Source: Endozoicomonas gorgoniicola (lineage in GTDB: Bacteria; Pseudomonadota; Gammaproteobacteria; Pseudomonadales; Endozoicomonadaceae). From it: 64,000 nucleotides of DNA. The notes beneath the pieces were generated by a model. It had not been told where the DNA came from. It did not search any database and saw only the letters and a program-made list of their open reading frames with translations. The stretch is taken from assembly GCF_025562715.2 (NCBI RefSeq), contig NZ_JAPFCC010000001.1, forward strand, positions 2,932,501 to 2,996,500, given 5' to 3'. Shown here one piece after another: positions 35,598-44,486 of the stretch; within the stretch, counting starts at the first letter, position 1; each line of letters starts with the position of its first letter. Made by a program: the position numbers and the translations under genes.

Positions 35598-35861
35598 CTA
35601 AACCGTGGCCAGCAGCTCCTCTTCCCGCATAAGAACAAACAGCTTTCCCTGGAAGGAAACCTCTGTACCCGAATAACGGCTGAACAATACGGTATCCCCA
35701 GTCTTAACCGGGGCTGTCACCTTGTCACCCACGTCCAGCACCGTTCCATAACTTTGTTGAGGCTCATCGGTACTGGGCAAAACTATCCCACCTTCAGAGG
35801 TATTCGGGTTACTGGCCCGGTCAACCAGTACCAGGTTGTTGAGTGGTTTCGGCTGAGTCAC
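35598..35861 (-). CDS. groES: GroES-like co-chaperonin (phage)
   Basis: An 87-residue Cpn10/GroES family protein, shorter than host GroES (about 96). It has LNNLVLVDRASNPNTSEGGI, the mobile-loop region (SEGGIVLPS), and a conserved beta core (VLDVGDKVTAPVKTGDTVLF, then YSGTEVSFQGKLFVLMREEE). It may replace host GroES in folding capsid proteins, as gp31 of T4 does (known for T4; inferred here). No groEL is nearby. Its start overlaps the recombinase stop (ATGA). Confidence 0.82.
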   Translation of the reverse strand: MTQPKPLNNLVLVDRASNPNTSEGGIVLPSTDEPQQSYGTVLDVGDKVTAPVKTGDTVLFSRYSGTEVSFQGKLFVLMREEELLATV

Positions 35862-36904
35862 AAAGCACCTCGCTTTTTCATTTCCTTCACCAGTGGTGAA
35901 ACTGGCGTATTGATCTTGCGTAACGGGTTAGCCTTATCGATGACCTCAGTCAGCTTACCTCTGGCGATCCGCGCGTAAATCTCTGAAGTCTTCGGGTCAG
36001 CATGACCAAATACGGCTTGAACCTGCAACGTGCTGGCGTCTTCTTCCATCATCTCCGCACCTAACATGTGTCGAATGGCATGGGGGTGACAAAGTTCTTC
36101 CGGCAAGCCAGCTGCAATGCCATAACCCTGCATCATTGACCAGACTGATTTCGTCGTCAGTCGACGATACTCCCCCCGGTACTCATGCAAAGGCACCCGA
36201 CGGTTACGAGTACTCACAAACAACACCTGTGAACCATCCGGTAATGTCCGGTCAATGTCCTTCAGCTCTTCATGGCCAAGATAAGCCTGGAGCAACAACA
36301 TAGCCTCATGGGGAATAGTCAGTTCACGTTCATGACCACCCTTTTCAGTGACCAGAACGGCCAGACGTTGCTGACCTTTGTAATCAAACCAGAACAAATC
36401 TTCCTGGTTAAGGTTCACCAGGCCCGACACCCGCATACCGCAGCCAATCAGCAACGACAACATAGCGGCATCCCTGACACCCTTGAAGGTATCAATATCC
36501 GGTTGCATCAACAGGCGTTCGGCATTGGAAAGCCCCAGCTGCTTAGGCAACTTACGACCAACATTTGGGTACTGAAGAGAGTGCGAAGGGTTAGATACGG
36601 CCAGTTCCTGGTCAACCAGCCACTGAAAGAAACCTTTACAGGCTGCCACCACCACATGACGACTTTTCGGGGCAACCCCCTTTTTATGAAGGAACAGCCC
36701 GGTAAAGTCTTCCAGCATTGACTGTCTGGCCTGCAACAAACGGGTATTGTCGTGTTTTTCCACAAGGTAGCGTTGCAGCTGCTTCAGGTAGCCACGGTAC
36801 TTATTGATAGTAGAAACAGCATGACCACGATTAACGCTCAGAAAGGTCAGCCAGCTTTCAATCAGCAGTAACTCATCATCTGCCTGTTCGGTATTTTTAT
36901 TCAT
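35858..36904 (-). CDS. Tyrosine recombinase (XerC/D-like) at prophage right end
   Basis: A 348-residue protein. SAM-like N-terminal domain (VSTINKYRGYLKQLQRYLVE), catalytic residues in GCGMRVSGLVNL (Arg), EKGGHERELTI (Lys), PHAIRHMLGAEM (His-x-x-Arg) and FGHADPKTSEIYARI (His, Tyr). Complete active site. It lies at the inner side of the right-hand repeat and next to a DnaA-box cluster, so it may act in genome maintenance or dimer resolution, or be the phage's own integrase. Confidence 0.85.
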   Translation of the reverse strand: MNKNTEQADDELLLIESWLTFLSVNRGHAVSTINKYRGYLKQLQRYLVEKHDNTRLLQARQSMLEDFTGLFLHKKGVAPKSRHVVVAACKGFFQWLVDQELAVSNPSHSLQYPNVGRKLPKQLGLSNAERLLMQPDIDTFKGVRDAAMLSLLIGCGMRVSGLVNLNQEDLFWFDYKGQQRLAVLVTEKGGHERELTIPHEAMLLLQAYLGHEELKDIDRTLPDGSQVLFVSTRNRRVPLHEYRGEYRRLTTKSVWSMMQGYGIAAGLPEELCHPHAIRHMLGAEMMEEDASTLQVQAVFGHADPKTSEIYARIARGKLTEVIDKANPLRKINTPVSPLVKEMKKRGAL

Positions 36905-36968
36905 AATGACGCCAGGCGTAGCGCAGTTCGTGGGTGCGTGGTTTACCTATAATTTTATCATATCTCAT
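36897..36968 (-). CDS. Possible tiny ORF coupled to recombinase
   Basis: A 23-codon frame (MRYDKIIGKPRTHELRYAWR...) whose stop overlaps the recombinase start by 8 bases (ATGAATAA). This overlap style is common in this phage, but no ribosome site is visible. The frame continues open to 37136. It may simply be chance. Confidence 0.25.
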   Translation of the reverse strand: MRYDKIIGKPRTHELRYAWRHYE

Positions 36969-36996
36969 TGATATAACAGCTTTTATTGTTATGAAG

Positions 36997-37235
36997 TTAT
37001 CCACAATTACGGGTGTGGATGAATAAAAAAAGTGTGGATGAAAAACAGGATCTTTATAAAAATCCGTGGATACGCTTTCCAGCTGATTGTGCGTGTTTTC
37101 TGCCTCTATCTCTTCTCTTTTCTTCTTCTTTTTCAAAGTTTTAAAAAAATAAATAGATATAGAATGGCGGAAAACGGCAAAAATTGACCAATGTGGATAA
37201 AACTGCCGAAAGTGTGGAAAAAACAGGGTAAACCG
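36997..37235. other. DnaA-box cluster, candidate replication origin
   Basis: A gene-poor, A+T-rich stretch with a perfect DnaA box TTATCCACA at 36997-37005, a perfect TGTGGATAA at 37192-37200, near-matches TGTGGATGA at 37014 and 37033, and weaker CGTGGATAC and TGTGGAAAA copies. The clustering is far above chance in so short a span. It could be the phage origin (initiated by host DnaA) or a DnaA-titrating site. Confidence 0.6.
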
Positions 37236-37505
37236 TGGACAGAAAAAAACGGCAATGACAGAATAATCAATAAGTTAACCATTACCAGCCACGGAACCAC
37301 GGATTACAGGAAAGCCGCCCGACACCCCCAGAGCATCAGCCTATAGGCAGCCTTACCGATTTCATGGTCTGGCGCATTGCGCCTACCGGGGCAGCGCCGC
37401 AGGCTATTCGCAGGGGGTACGGGGGAATCGGCAAATGGTTTGAAAAGCTTCTTTGTAGTTGATGGTTGGTGGCAGATCCAAAACTATGAAATATCGGGAG
37501 GACTC
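37236..37505. other. Gene-poor leader before zinc-finger gene
   Basis: Nothing coding is evident. The region has C/G-rich palindromic bits (GGCGCATTGCGCC) and leads to the ribosome site CGGGAGGACTC of the gene at 37506. It probably holds that gene's promoter, but no clear -35/-10 is visible. Confidence 0.3.
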
Positions 37506-37805
37506 ATGAGCATTAAGGATCAGTTGAGTGATGACGATGGATTCAACGACTTTTTACAGCAAATCGTTGAATCTGAAGGGCTTGAGGAAGCAGCAGAAGG
37601 AATAACAAGGAAAGTAATAGCAGAAGGAAGGGAAAGTCTTAGCAAGAAGCAAGAGTATGTCTTCCAAACTCGTGTTGTGGATGAATTTGGCACAGGTGAT
37701 TGTAAACGCTGTGGAGAAGATATCCCATGGAGCGAAATGTATGCTGCTAATGAAAACGGCTGTCTATGTGGGTGGTGTGCTCATATGGTGGCGAAGGATG
37801 AGTAA
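37506..37805 (+). CDS. Zinc-finger hypothetical protein (DksA/TraR-like)
   Basis: A 99-residue acidic protein starting MSIKDQLSDDDGFNDFLQQI. The N-terminal half is helical and the C-terminus holds four Cys as two pairs (CKRCGEDIPW ... CLCGWC). The layout is like DksA/TraR zinc-finger proteins but the finger is at the end and sequence is divergent. A good ribosome site (GGGAGG) sets the start. A terminator follows. Confidence 0.6.
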   Translation: MSIKDQLSDDDGFNDFLQQIVESEGLEEAAEGITRKVIAEGRESLSKKQEYVFQTRVVDEFGTGDCKRCGEDIPWSEMYAANENGCLCGWCAHMVAKDE

Positions 37806-37817
37806 TCGCAATAAGTA

Positions 37818-37840
37818 GCACCGGCTTAAACCGGTGCTTT
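37818..37840 (+). terminator. Terminator after zinc-finger gene
   Basis: Stem GCACCGG / CCGGTGC with a 6-base loop followed by TTT then CTCATT. It directly follows the stop at 37805. Confidence 0.6.
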
Positions 37841-37854
37841 CTCATTACCCAGCC

Positions 37855-37884
37855 ACTACCACCTCAACCGGATAAACCACCCCA
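37855..37884. repeat. 30-bp direct repeat, right copy (candidate att core)
   Basis: Perfect match to 1322-1351. Lies between the terminator and the second integrase, outside any gene. See the left copy for interpretation. Confidence 0.5.
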
Positions 37885-38107
37885 GCACTGCTACATATTT
37901 GCTACTAAAAAATCTTTAAAAAGCACTAACATGCTGAAATTAATAGAATTAGTCTTACTAGCAACACTAATCCATCATCGGAGCGACGGAAAATTTCCGA
38001 TCAAGATAACTTGGTAAGTTTCTACGGTTATCAAGTACTTCAATAGGTTTCATGTATCTCTCATTTCATATCAAGATGACCCATTTTAGATCATTTTTTA
38101 TTAAAAG

Positions 38108-38145
38108 GTGCCCCAGTAAGTGCCCCAAACTACACTGGGGGCACT
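38108..38145. promoter_or_regulatory. GTGCCCC repeats, possible integrase arm sites
   Basis: Three copies of GTGCCCC lie upstream of the integrase: 38108-38114, 38120-38126, and inverted at 38138-38144. Repeated heptamers directly in front of a tyrosine integrase are typical arm-type binding sites or autoregulatory sites. The rest of the 37885-38169 gap is A+T-rich and non-coding. Confidence 0.5.
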
Positions 38146-38169
38146 TGCATTTTATCGGGAGTTAAAATC

Positions 38170-39255
38170 ATGGCTTCTTATACCATCGAGACCAGAGAAA
38201 GGGCAGACGGAACTGTACGTTATCGTTGTACGGTTCGCCTTGGGGGTGGTAAAAATATCACTCATAGAGAGTCGCGCTCTTTCATGAAAAAGAAACTGGC
38301 TGCGCAGTGGGGAAAAAAACGAACGGCCGAACTTGAAGAAAAAGGAGTCTCCCAAGGCATTCACCAGGTGGGAATGCTCCCAAGTATTGGCGACCTTATC
38401 AGGCTTTATGAGGATGACGATTCGTTGGGCGGCCAATCAGGCCGAACCAAGCGTTATGTACTTAAAATGCTCGCTGATTCAGACATTGCCAAAGTTGCAA
38501 CCAATAAGCTCATGGAAAAGCACCTTGTGCAACACTGCAAAGACCGAATAGAAGCTGGGGCAAGCCCTGCCACCATACACCATGACATAGCGTACCTGAG
38601 ATCTGTTTTAAAAGTAGCCCATCCCGTCTTCGGCATCCCTGTGGATGATAAAGTCATCGCCACAGCCTTACCGACCCTTCAGAGACTTAATCTCATTGGC
38701 AAAAGCCAACGGAGAAGCCGTCGGCCAACCCATGAAGAAATAGACCTTATTTTGGAAGGGTTGAAACAAAGAGAGTCCCATAGGGGCAATAAAATACCAT
38801 TCTGTGACATTCTGAATTTTTCAATACTCACCTGCATGAGGATTGGTGAGATCTGCCGTATACGCTGGGAAGACGTGAACCATCAGAAACGGACGATTTT
38901 AGTTCGAGACAGAAAAGACCCCAGGAAAAAAACAGGAAACCATATGTATGTCCCCTTGCTTGGCGACTCATGGAAAATTCTCCAAAAGCAGCCCAGACAG
39001 GATAGTAGAATATTCCCATTCAATGAAAAGAGTGTTACCGCCGGCTTTCAGCGAGTAAGAAATAAAATTGGTATTGAGGATTTACGTTACCATGATTTAC
39101 GTCGTGAAGGGGCATCCAGGTTGTTCGAAATGGGGTTCACCGTCGAAGAGGTTGCCCAAGTGACCGGCCATAGGGACATCAACATTCTTTGGAAGGTTTA
39201 TACCGAACTTAATCCTGCCGACCTGCACAAAAAATACAATGCCTTTGAAACATAA
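38170..39255 (+). CDS. Tyrosine site-specific integrase (second element)
   Basis: A complete 361-residue integrase starting MASYTIETRERADGTVRYRC. An N-terminal arm domain precedes a core-binding domain. Catalytic residues: Arg in CMRIGEICRI, HDLRREGASRL, and GHRDINILWKVY (His, Tyr). It is a paralogue of the truncated integrase at 1-978. It may belong to the prophage bracketed by the 30-bp repeats, or to the ICE-like block to the right. A terminator follows. Confidence 0.9.
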   Translation: MASYTIETRERADGTVRYRCTVRLGGGKNITHRESRSFMKKKLAAQWGKKRTAELEEKGVSQGIHQVGMLPSIGDLIRLYEDDDSLGGQSGRTKRYVLKMLADSDIAKVATNKLMEKHLVQHCKDRIEAGASPATIHHDIAYLRSVLKVAHPVFGIPVDDKVIATALPTLQRLNLIGKSQRRSRRPTHEEIDLILEGLKQRESHRGNKIPFCDILNFSILTCMRIGEICRIRWEDVNHQKRTILVRDRKDPRKKTGNHMYVPLLGDSWKILQKQPRQDSRIFPFNEKSVTAGFQRVRNKIGIEDLRYHDLRREGASRLFEMGFTVEEVAQVTGHRDINILWKVYTELNPADLHKKYNAFET

Positions 39256-39260
39256 CACCG

Positions 39261-39298
39261 AAAAAAGCCGGGTGGGGATTCCTCCCGGCTTTGTTTTA
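39261..39298. terminator. Bidirectional terminator between integrase and VWA gene
   Basis: Stem AGCCGGG / CCCGGCT (39266-39272 and 39284-39290) with A-run on the left and T-run (TTTGTTTT) on the right. It can serve the convergent integrase and VWA genes. Confidence 0.8.
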
Positions 39299-39307
39299 CT
39301 TTTTTGG

Positions 39308-41107
39308 TCAGGCAATCAGCCAGAATCTGGCTAACTTAAACAGACCAGCTTTTAATTCATGGAGTTGGCTAACCACCACACTCTGTGGAAATAACTGCTC
39401 CACTGAGTGGATGTTAATGCCCAACCCCACGACTTCTATAGCTGATGATTCACAGCGTTTCACCAAGTCCATAACTGTCTGATGATGGTCAAAGTCCGGC
39501 GCACCGTCGGTAATCATAATGATCAACCGGCGTTTAGCCCTGGCCTGAAGCACCTGATGAACAGAGTGCCAAAGCCCTGTAGCCATTGGAGTGGAATCAT
39601 GAGCATTAAGTGCTGACAAAACCGCAGCTACATCCTGTAACCGGTCCTTGGGTTTCATGATCTCAAACACGCCACAGTCGCTTTTGCCGGGATAGGCAGA
39701 AACTGATACAGTAACGCCATTGATCTGGTTCAAGCCGTAGGCCAGAGCCAGTACCGCCTCCCTTGCCAGTTCCATTCTGGAAGACATGGACGATGATATA
39801 TCCAGACAGAGGTGAACGGTCGCATCAATCGTAATGGTTTCAGATCGTTTGCAGAACAAACGACTGTCGCCAATAGCCATACGATGCAGTAGTTTACCAT
39901 CCAGTTTTTTCCCTCGCTTTCCGGTTCTGTCCCTGCTCATCGTTTTCGCCTGAACCAATCCGGTTAACTGGGCTGCCAGTCGAGAGGATTCAGCTTTGGT
40001 TCGCCAGAGCAAGCTCTGTCCTTCTATTTTGTCTGCGTTTAAAACCTCAACACGATCTACCGAGGGTGTTGTGGTAACAGCCGATAATCCGCCTTCCTGC
40101 CTTAAACTCCAGCCTTCCATCTCACTTGCCAGAGACTGAAACAGGTCTTCCGGCCAGTCGCTATTGTCAGATTCCAGCACAGTCCTGATGCTCTCTTCCT
40201 GAAAATCTTCCGGGGCTTCCGTTGTGTTCTCCCCTGAAGCGTCTCTCTTTCCCTGTGTATCTGCGGATTTAGCATCAGTACTCTGTGTAGAATCTGTTTT
40301 CTCCTCCTGTTTTTCCTGCCCCTGTGTATTTTCTGTTTCATGTTCAGTTGCCAACGTAGAATCCGGTTTCTCATCAGTGCCCTGTGAAGGTGCTGATTTT
40401 AAATCCGGTTCTTGGTTATCTGAGTTTTCTGACGACAGTGAATCTGTTTTGTCATCGTTCCCTGTGTCGTTGCTGTTGTCTGAATCCTCCTGCTGTTGGT
40501 TCTGAAACAACCTAATAATCTCATCGGCTAACTGTTGCGCTTTTCGGGTGTTGCCCATATGCGGCACATCGTCCAATACAGCATCCAGAGATTTCAGCAG
40601 TTTCACTGGGAAACAAGCTGCCATTGCCTGTTTTGCCTTGCTTGCTTCTTCCTTCAGAGCTTTCTGTCCCAACACTTCATACCTGAGCATGGCCAGCAAT
40701 GAATCATGTAACACCTTCACAGGTGGGTCACTCTTTGCCGGTGCAGATAAACGACCTTCAGCGACTAACTGCCTGACGACTTCGGACAGAGTGAATGCAG
40801 TGCCGGGATATTCCCGGCTTAAAGCCCGCTCTATCCTGATATCTTCCAACAGGTTGGTTAGCCTGCGCCGAAACGCAGAGCCGCTTTGATCCAGCTCGAA
40901 ATCCGTGTAGCGGATGTGGGCTGCCTCGTGGGACAAAAAGCCCCAGCTTTTGAGTTCCTGTTCAGGGCGTTCAGGGTCAAAGGCTGGCAAAACAATCCGT
41001 TCACCGTCGGTAAACGCATTCCTGCCAGACACTTCAACCTGAACACCCAGCTTCCTTCCCAGTGCAGCACCGACGATCGGTAAGGCACGTTGTAAAGTGG
41101 AAACCAT
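39308..41107 (-). CDS. CobT-like VWA-domain protein
   Basis: A 599-residue protein. An N-terminal domain carries SHEAAHIRYTDFE (a metalloprotease-like motif, CobT family). A long acidic Asp/Glu/Gln/Ser/Thr-rich linker spans residues 200-300. A VWA domain (residues 430-599) has the MIDAS motif DISSSMSSR, a Thr in HDSTPMATG and an Asp in MITDGAPD. It probably works with the MoxR/CobS-type ATPase two genes upstream, as such pairs do. Last gene of the bet-exo operon. Confidence 0.8.
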   Translation of the reverse strand: MVSTLQRALPIVGAALGRKLGVQVEVSGRNAFTDGERIVLPAFDPERPEQELKSWGFLSHEAAHIRYTDFELDQSGSAFRRRLTNLLEDIRIERALSREYPGTAFTLSEVVRQLVAEGRLSAPAKSDPPVKVLHDSLLAMLRYEVLGQKALKEEASKAKQAMAACFPVKLLKSLDAVLDDVPHMGNTRKAQQLADEIIRLFQNQQQEDSDNSNDTGNDDKTDSLSSENSDNQEPDLKSAPSQGTDEKPDSTLATEHETENTQGQEKQEEKTDSTQSTDAKSADTQGKRDASGENTTEAPEDFQEESIRTVLESDNSDWPEDLFQSLASEMEGWSLRQEGGLSAVTTTPSVDRVEVLNADKIEGQSLLWRTKAESSRLAAQLTGLVQAKTMSRDRTGKRGKKLDGKLLHRMAIGDSRLFCKRSETITIDATVHLCLDISSSMSSRMELAREAVLALAYGLNQINGVTVSVSAYPGKSDCGVFEIMKPKDRLQDVAAVLSALNAHDSTPMATGLWHSVHQVLQARAKRRLIIMITDGAPDFDHHQTVMDLVKRCESSAIEVVGLGINIHSVEQLFPQSVVVSQLHELKAGLFKLARFWLIA

Positions 41108-41217
41108 GTCATGCTTCTCCTGTTAAAACACAATAAAAATGGGACACGGTTCCCTCTTTATGAAGAGCGGGAACGGTGTCCCGCCTGGGGGAAATAGACT
41201 GAAGTCAGTCCGTCGAA

Positions 41218-42243
41218 TTAAAAGTAAAACGTTGCTGCGGCTGGCACTTCCTCTGCCGGATTTACAACGGGTTGAGTGGGTACAGAGTTCTCCTGAACTC
41301 TCTCCTCAGCTCTCTCCTCAACAAGTACTTCCTGTGTTTTTTCCTGTGTTGCCTCTGGTGTATTGCCTGAATTTACCGTCTGATCAGAATCCTGCATCTT
41401 CACAGGTTCTGTTATAGTGGCAAGCCCTTCAGCACACCGCTGCATCTGTTCAGCAGAACAGAGCAACAGCACTCGCTCCATCAGCTGGGTTAACGCTTCA
41501 CCCTCAAGAGAACCTTGTTTGGGAATCTGCTTTAAACCAGCATCCAGACGTTGCACCACGGGGGCTATGCCCTGATCGACAAATGACAAGCTGTGCAACT
41601 TATCTCTCAGCTTCAGGATCGGTCTGATCGCCTTGCGACTGACTTTCTGTTTACCAGAAAAAGTCTGTTCAAACAGAGCCTGAGCGTCCCGGCTGATTTC
41701 ATCCCTGAGCGTATTTCCCAGCTGGTTAACCTGATGATTCAGGGTATCCGGCCTGGGGGCTTCCGTGACTTTGTAGACGGTATAATCAAAACCAAATCGT
41801 TGGCTGACATTCTGCACGTCAGGAACAGCACGCCGTATGGCATCAGCAAAATCAGGATGAGCGGAAACCCATTCCTGGATATGCTGGTCATACTGCGCCA
41901 GAAATTCCTGTTTCTGCTGCTGAAAATCAGCCTGTACCTGATCCAGTTCGCTACTGATGTCGTCCACCAGTGAGTCCGCGACGGCATAGCCTCCGAGAAA
42001 GCGAACACCTTCCCGGGAGCAGATCCGGCAGGCCTGTTCACGCAGCCGCAGAAATGGCTTGAGCACTCCACGATCACAGAGTTTTTTAGAACCCAGTGAC
42101 ACCACATCATCCGGTGGTAACTGACCGCCCTGCCCTAATGTCAAATCTTCCTGTTTTAAACGACGGGAGCCAGACCAGACGGAACAGTCCACTGAAATGA
42201 CAGACATTTTATTCAATATCTGGGTAACGGTTGTCACACTCAT
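41218..42243 (-). CDS. DUF3150-family protein
   Basis: A 341-residue protein starting MSVTTVTQILNKMSVISVDC, with the WSGSRRLKQEDL motif and a long helical middle typical of DUF3150. The family is found with CobS/CobT-type genes in ICEs and phages; its function is not established. The C-terminal tail is Glu/Gln/Val-rich. It sits between the ATPase and VWA genes in the same operon. Confidence 0.75.
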   Translation of the reverse strand: MSVTTVTQILNKMSVISVDCSVWSGSRRLKQEDLTLGQGGQLPPDDVVSLGSKKLCDRGVLKPFLRLREQACRICSREGVRFLGGYAVADSLVDDISSELDQVQADFQQQKQEFLAQYDQHIQEWVSAHPDFADAIRRAVPDVQNVSQRFGFDYTVYKVTEAPRPDTLNHQVNQLGNTLRDEISRDAQALFEQTFSGKQKVSRKAIRPILKLRDKLHSLSFVDQGIAPVVQRLDAGLKQIPKQGSLEGEALTQLMERVLLLCSAEQMQRCAEGLATITEPVKMQDSDQTVNSGNTPEATQEKTQEVLVEERAEERVQENSVPTQPVVNPAEEVPAAATFYF

Positions 42244-42262
42244 GATTCACCACCTCAACGAT

Positions 42263-43312
42263 TCAGTAAGGTAAGTCATCGTCTGGACAAGAGGTATCGG
42301 TGCTGCTCCATAAGTCACCAAAAATATCCTCTGCCAGTCGATGAATCGCTTGTCGTTCAGCTGGTTCTACTCTCGCTGTCAGGGCTTGCTCCAGCGCATA
42401 CTCAAACACGCTGGGCGCACCTTTAAACCGCAGGGACAGCTTCGCCCAGCGCACCAGCCCACGAGTGGACAGAGTGCAGCTGAGCTGGGCTTCGCCTTCC
42501 CCTTGTCCATCAGAGGAACCCGTGAAAAGACGACGAATCTCTTTAGCAAGCTTCACCATGTTTTCACGCACCAGTAAAGGCAGATCAGGCACCACCTGTT
42601 CCAGAATGGATAATTCTGTCGTGTTGTCCGGATAATCCACTTCGATACAACGGAAGCGATCCAGCCAGGCTAACGACTGTCTTAACACACCCTGATACAG
42701 CCCTGATCCATCACCTGATCCCGCACTGTTGCCCGTAGCCACAAAACGAAACCGTGGATGTACCGGAATAATCTCTCCGCCGTTCTGCGCCAATACCAAA
42801 GGCGCACCGTCCAGCAGATCGTATAATCCAGCGAGTTCACTGGGGTCAGCAATGTCCATTTCGTCAAGGATAAGAATGTGTCCGTCTCGTACTGCAATGC
42901 TCAGTGCGCCGTACAAAAAAGGCGTGCTGCCATTGTCGAGTACTTTTTGTCCCAGCATATCGTCCAGTTCTAAACGTCCATGTACCGGAATCATCTGTAC
43001 CGGCCAGTGCAACCTGGCCGCCGCCTGACAGACCAGGCTGGTTTTTCCGCAACCGGTCGGTCCTGTCAGGTACAAACCATCCCCCATAGGGTCATCAAAG
43101 AAGGCCAGCAACTTACGCAGCCGGTCTCTGTCAAACACATAGGGTTGTTGTGCAGGCACCGCCGGGTGTCCGCAGTCCTTATAGCCTTCCAGCAGAATCA
43201 ACTGAGTGCTGTTCAGCTCAAAAGTTTCGTTGAGTTCATAGAAAGCAGGCTGCAAAGCCCCTTCAGGGTTCTGGCAAGATCCAGCCTGAGCCTGTTGAAC
43301 GTCTTGAGTCAT
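42263..43312 (-). CDS. MoxR/CobS-type AAA+ ATPase
   Basis: A 349-residue AAA+ ATPase starting MTQDVQQAQAGSCQNPEGAL. Walker A is LTGPTGCGKTSLV and Walker B is ILILDEMDIAD. The start at 43312 follows AGGAGAC; the longer frame lacks a ribosome site. MoxR/CobS proteins act as chaperones for VWA partners. The gene order (ATPase, DUF3150, VWA) matches such a pair. Confidence 0.85.
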   Translation of the reverse strand: MTQDVQQAQAGSCQNPEGALQPAFYELNETFELNSTQLILLEGYKDCGHPAVPAQQPYVFDRDRLRKLLAFFDDPMGDGLYLTGPTGCGKTSLVCQAAARLHWPVQMIPVHGRLELDDMLGQKVLDNGSTPFLYGALSIAVRDGHILILDEMDIADPSELAGLYDLLDGAPLVLAQNGGEIIPVHPRFRFVATGNSAGSGDGSGLYQGVLRQSLAWLDRFRCIEVDYPDNTTELSILEQVVPDLPLLVRENMVKLAKEIRRLFTGSSDGQGEGEAQLSCTLSTRGLVRWAKLSLRFKGAPSVFEYALEQALTARVEPAERQAIHRLAEDIFGDLWSSTDTSCPDDDLPY

Positions 43313-43415
43313 ATTCGTCTCCTGCCGTTGAATTGGGTTTGAAAACACAAAAAAAGGGCAGAAGATTCCCATGACGGGGAAACAGTCTGCCCCATCCGGG
43401 TTCATGAAAAGTTAA

Positions 43416-44465
43416 TCAGAAATAGAAGCTTTGGTTGCTAACGGACTGGTTCAAAACCAATAAATCGCCACCAATAGTTTCCATGGTTGAGTCACGGCCC
43501 TGTCGATTTTTATCAACAAGCGTGACTTTGACTTGCTGCCTGCTCTTGCGCCTGAACAGCTCAAGGTTGGGCAAAGCAAGGTTGTGTTTCTGGCAAAGGG
43601 ATTCCAGTGCCTTCTGGTAATCTACTGTGCCGCTGCACGTACTCCGGCAAACCCTGAGACCATCAAACTCACCCGCCTTAAAATCACCCATCAACTGTTG
43701 TAGCTGTTGCTGCAACTGTTTCTGGTGCGATTTTCCAGCGTCGAGTTCACCCTTTAGTTTGTCCAGACGTTTCTGACGTTGGCGGTAAGCCATTGCCAGT
43801 TGTTGCCACTGATTTTGTTCCCGCTTTTCCGTTGGTACATACACATCCAGATTCGGGTCTTTGTCCGGCTCATCGCCTTCCTCAACCCGATTCCAGAAAT
43901 CAATCGCTTCCTGCTGTAGTTGCTGGATTAAAGCGTCATCACGACGAATACATACGGGCAACAGGGGTAAGCCTTGCCGATAAAAGCACAGCCAGCCCAA
44001 TTGGGAGTCTGCCACTAATATCTGGAACTGCACCTGATAAAAAGCACGACGATAGCCCTCTGACTTGTCCTTCAGAGTTTTTACCTCGTCGTATACTTTT
44101 TGCGTTGGGCATTTCAGCTCAACCGGCACACCGTCTCTGGTCAACCCGTCGAAGCTCGCCCGTAACACCGGGTTCTGTTCCCATTCTGCACACACTGGTA
44201 AAAGCGGCGCATCATTCAGAGCCTGCTCCATCTGATTGCGAGCATCATCCTCTTGCTCCATACCACGAAGCACATGAGGATTTGCTGACAAGTCAGGTTC
44301 TTTGAAGATACTGGATATTTCTGACCCTCTTTTTTCAAGCCAGAGCTGCCACCGTGACTTGTAAGGCGACAGCCCTAAGATCACAGCCGCATCACTGGCA
44401 GAAACACCACAACGACGCCAGTCCAGCCAAGCCTGTGACCGCTGCTCAATATTGACCTGTTTCAT
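43416..44465 (-). CDS. YqaJ-type recombination exonuclease
   Basis: A 349-residue lambda exonuclease-like (YqaJ) nuclease. It begins MKQVNIEQRSQAWLDWRRCG, with the ASDAAVILGLSPYKSRWQLW motif. The acidic site follows: ASFDGL (Asp) and PVELKCP (Glu and Lys), then YQVQFQILVAD. It would resect double-strand ends to give single strands for the adjacent Bet. The pair forms a phage-type recombination system. Confidence 0.87.
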   Translation of the reverse strand: MKQVNIEQRSQAWLDWRRCGVSASDAAVILGLSPYKSRWQLWLEKRGSEISSIFKEPDLSANPHVLRGMEQEDDARNQMEQALNDAPLLPVCAEWEQNPVLRASFDGLTRDGVPVELKCPTQKVYDEVKTLKDKSEGYRRAFYQVQFQILVADSQLGWLCFYRQGLPLLPVCIRRDDALIQQLQQEAIDFWNRVEEGDEPDKDPNLDVYVPTEKREQNQWQQLAMAYRQRQKRLDKLKGELDAGKSHQKQLQQQLQQLMGDFKAGEFDGLRVCRSTCSGTVDYQKALESLCQKHNLALPNLELFRRKSRQQVKVTLVDKNRQGRDSTMETIGGDLLVLNQSVSNQSFYF

Positions 44466-44486
44466 GATGAAGAATCCTGAAACACA

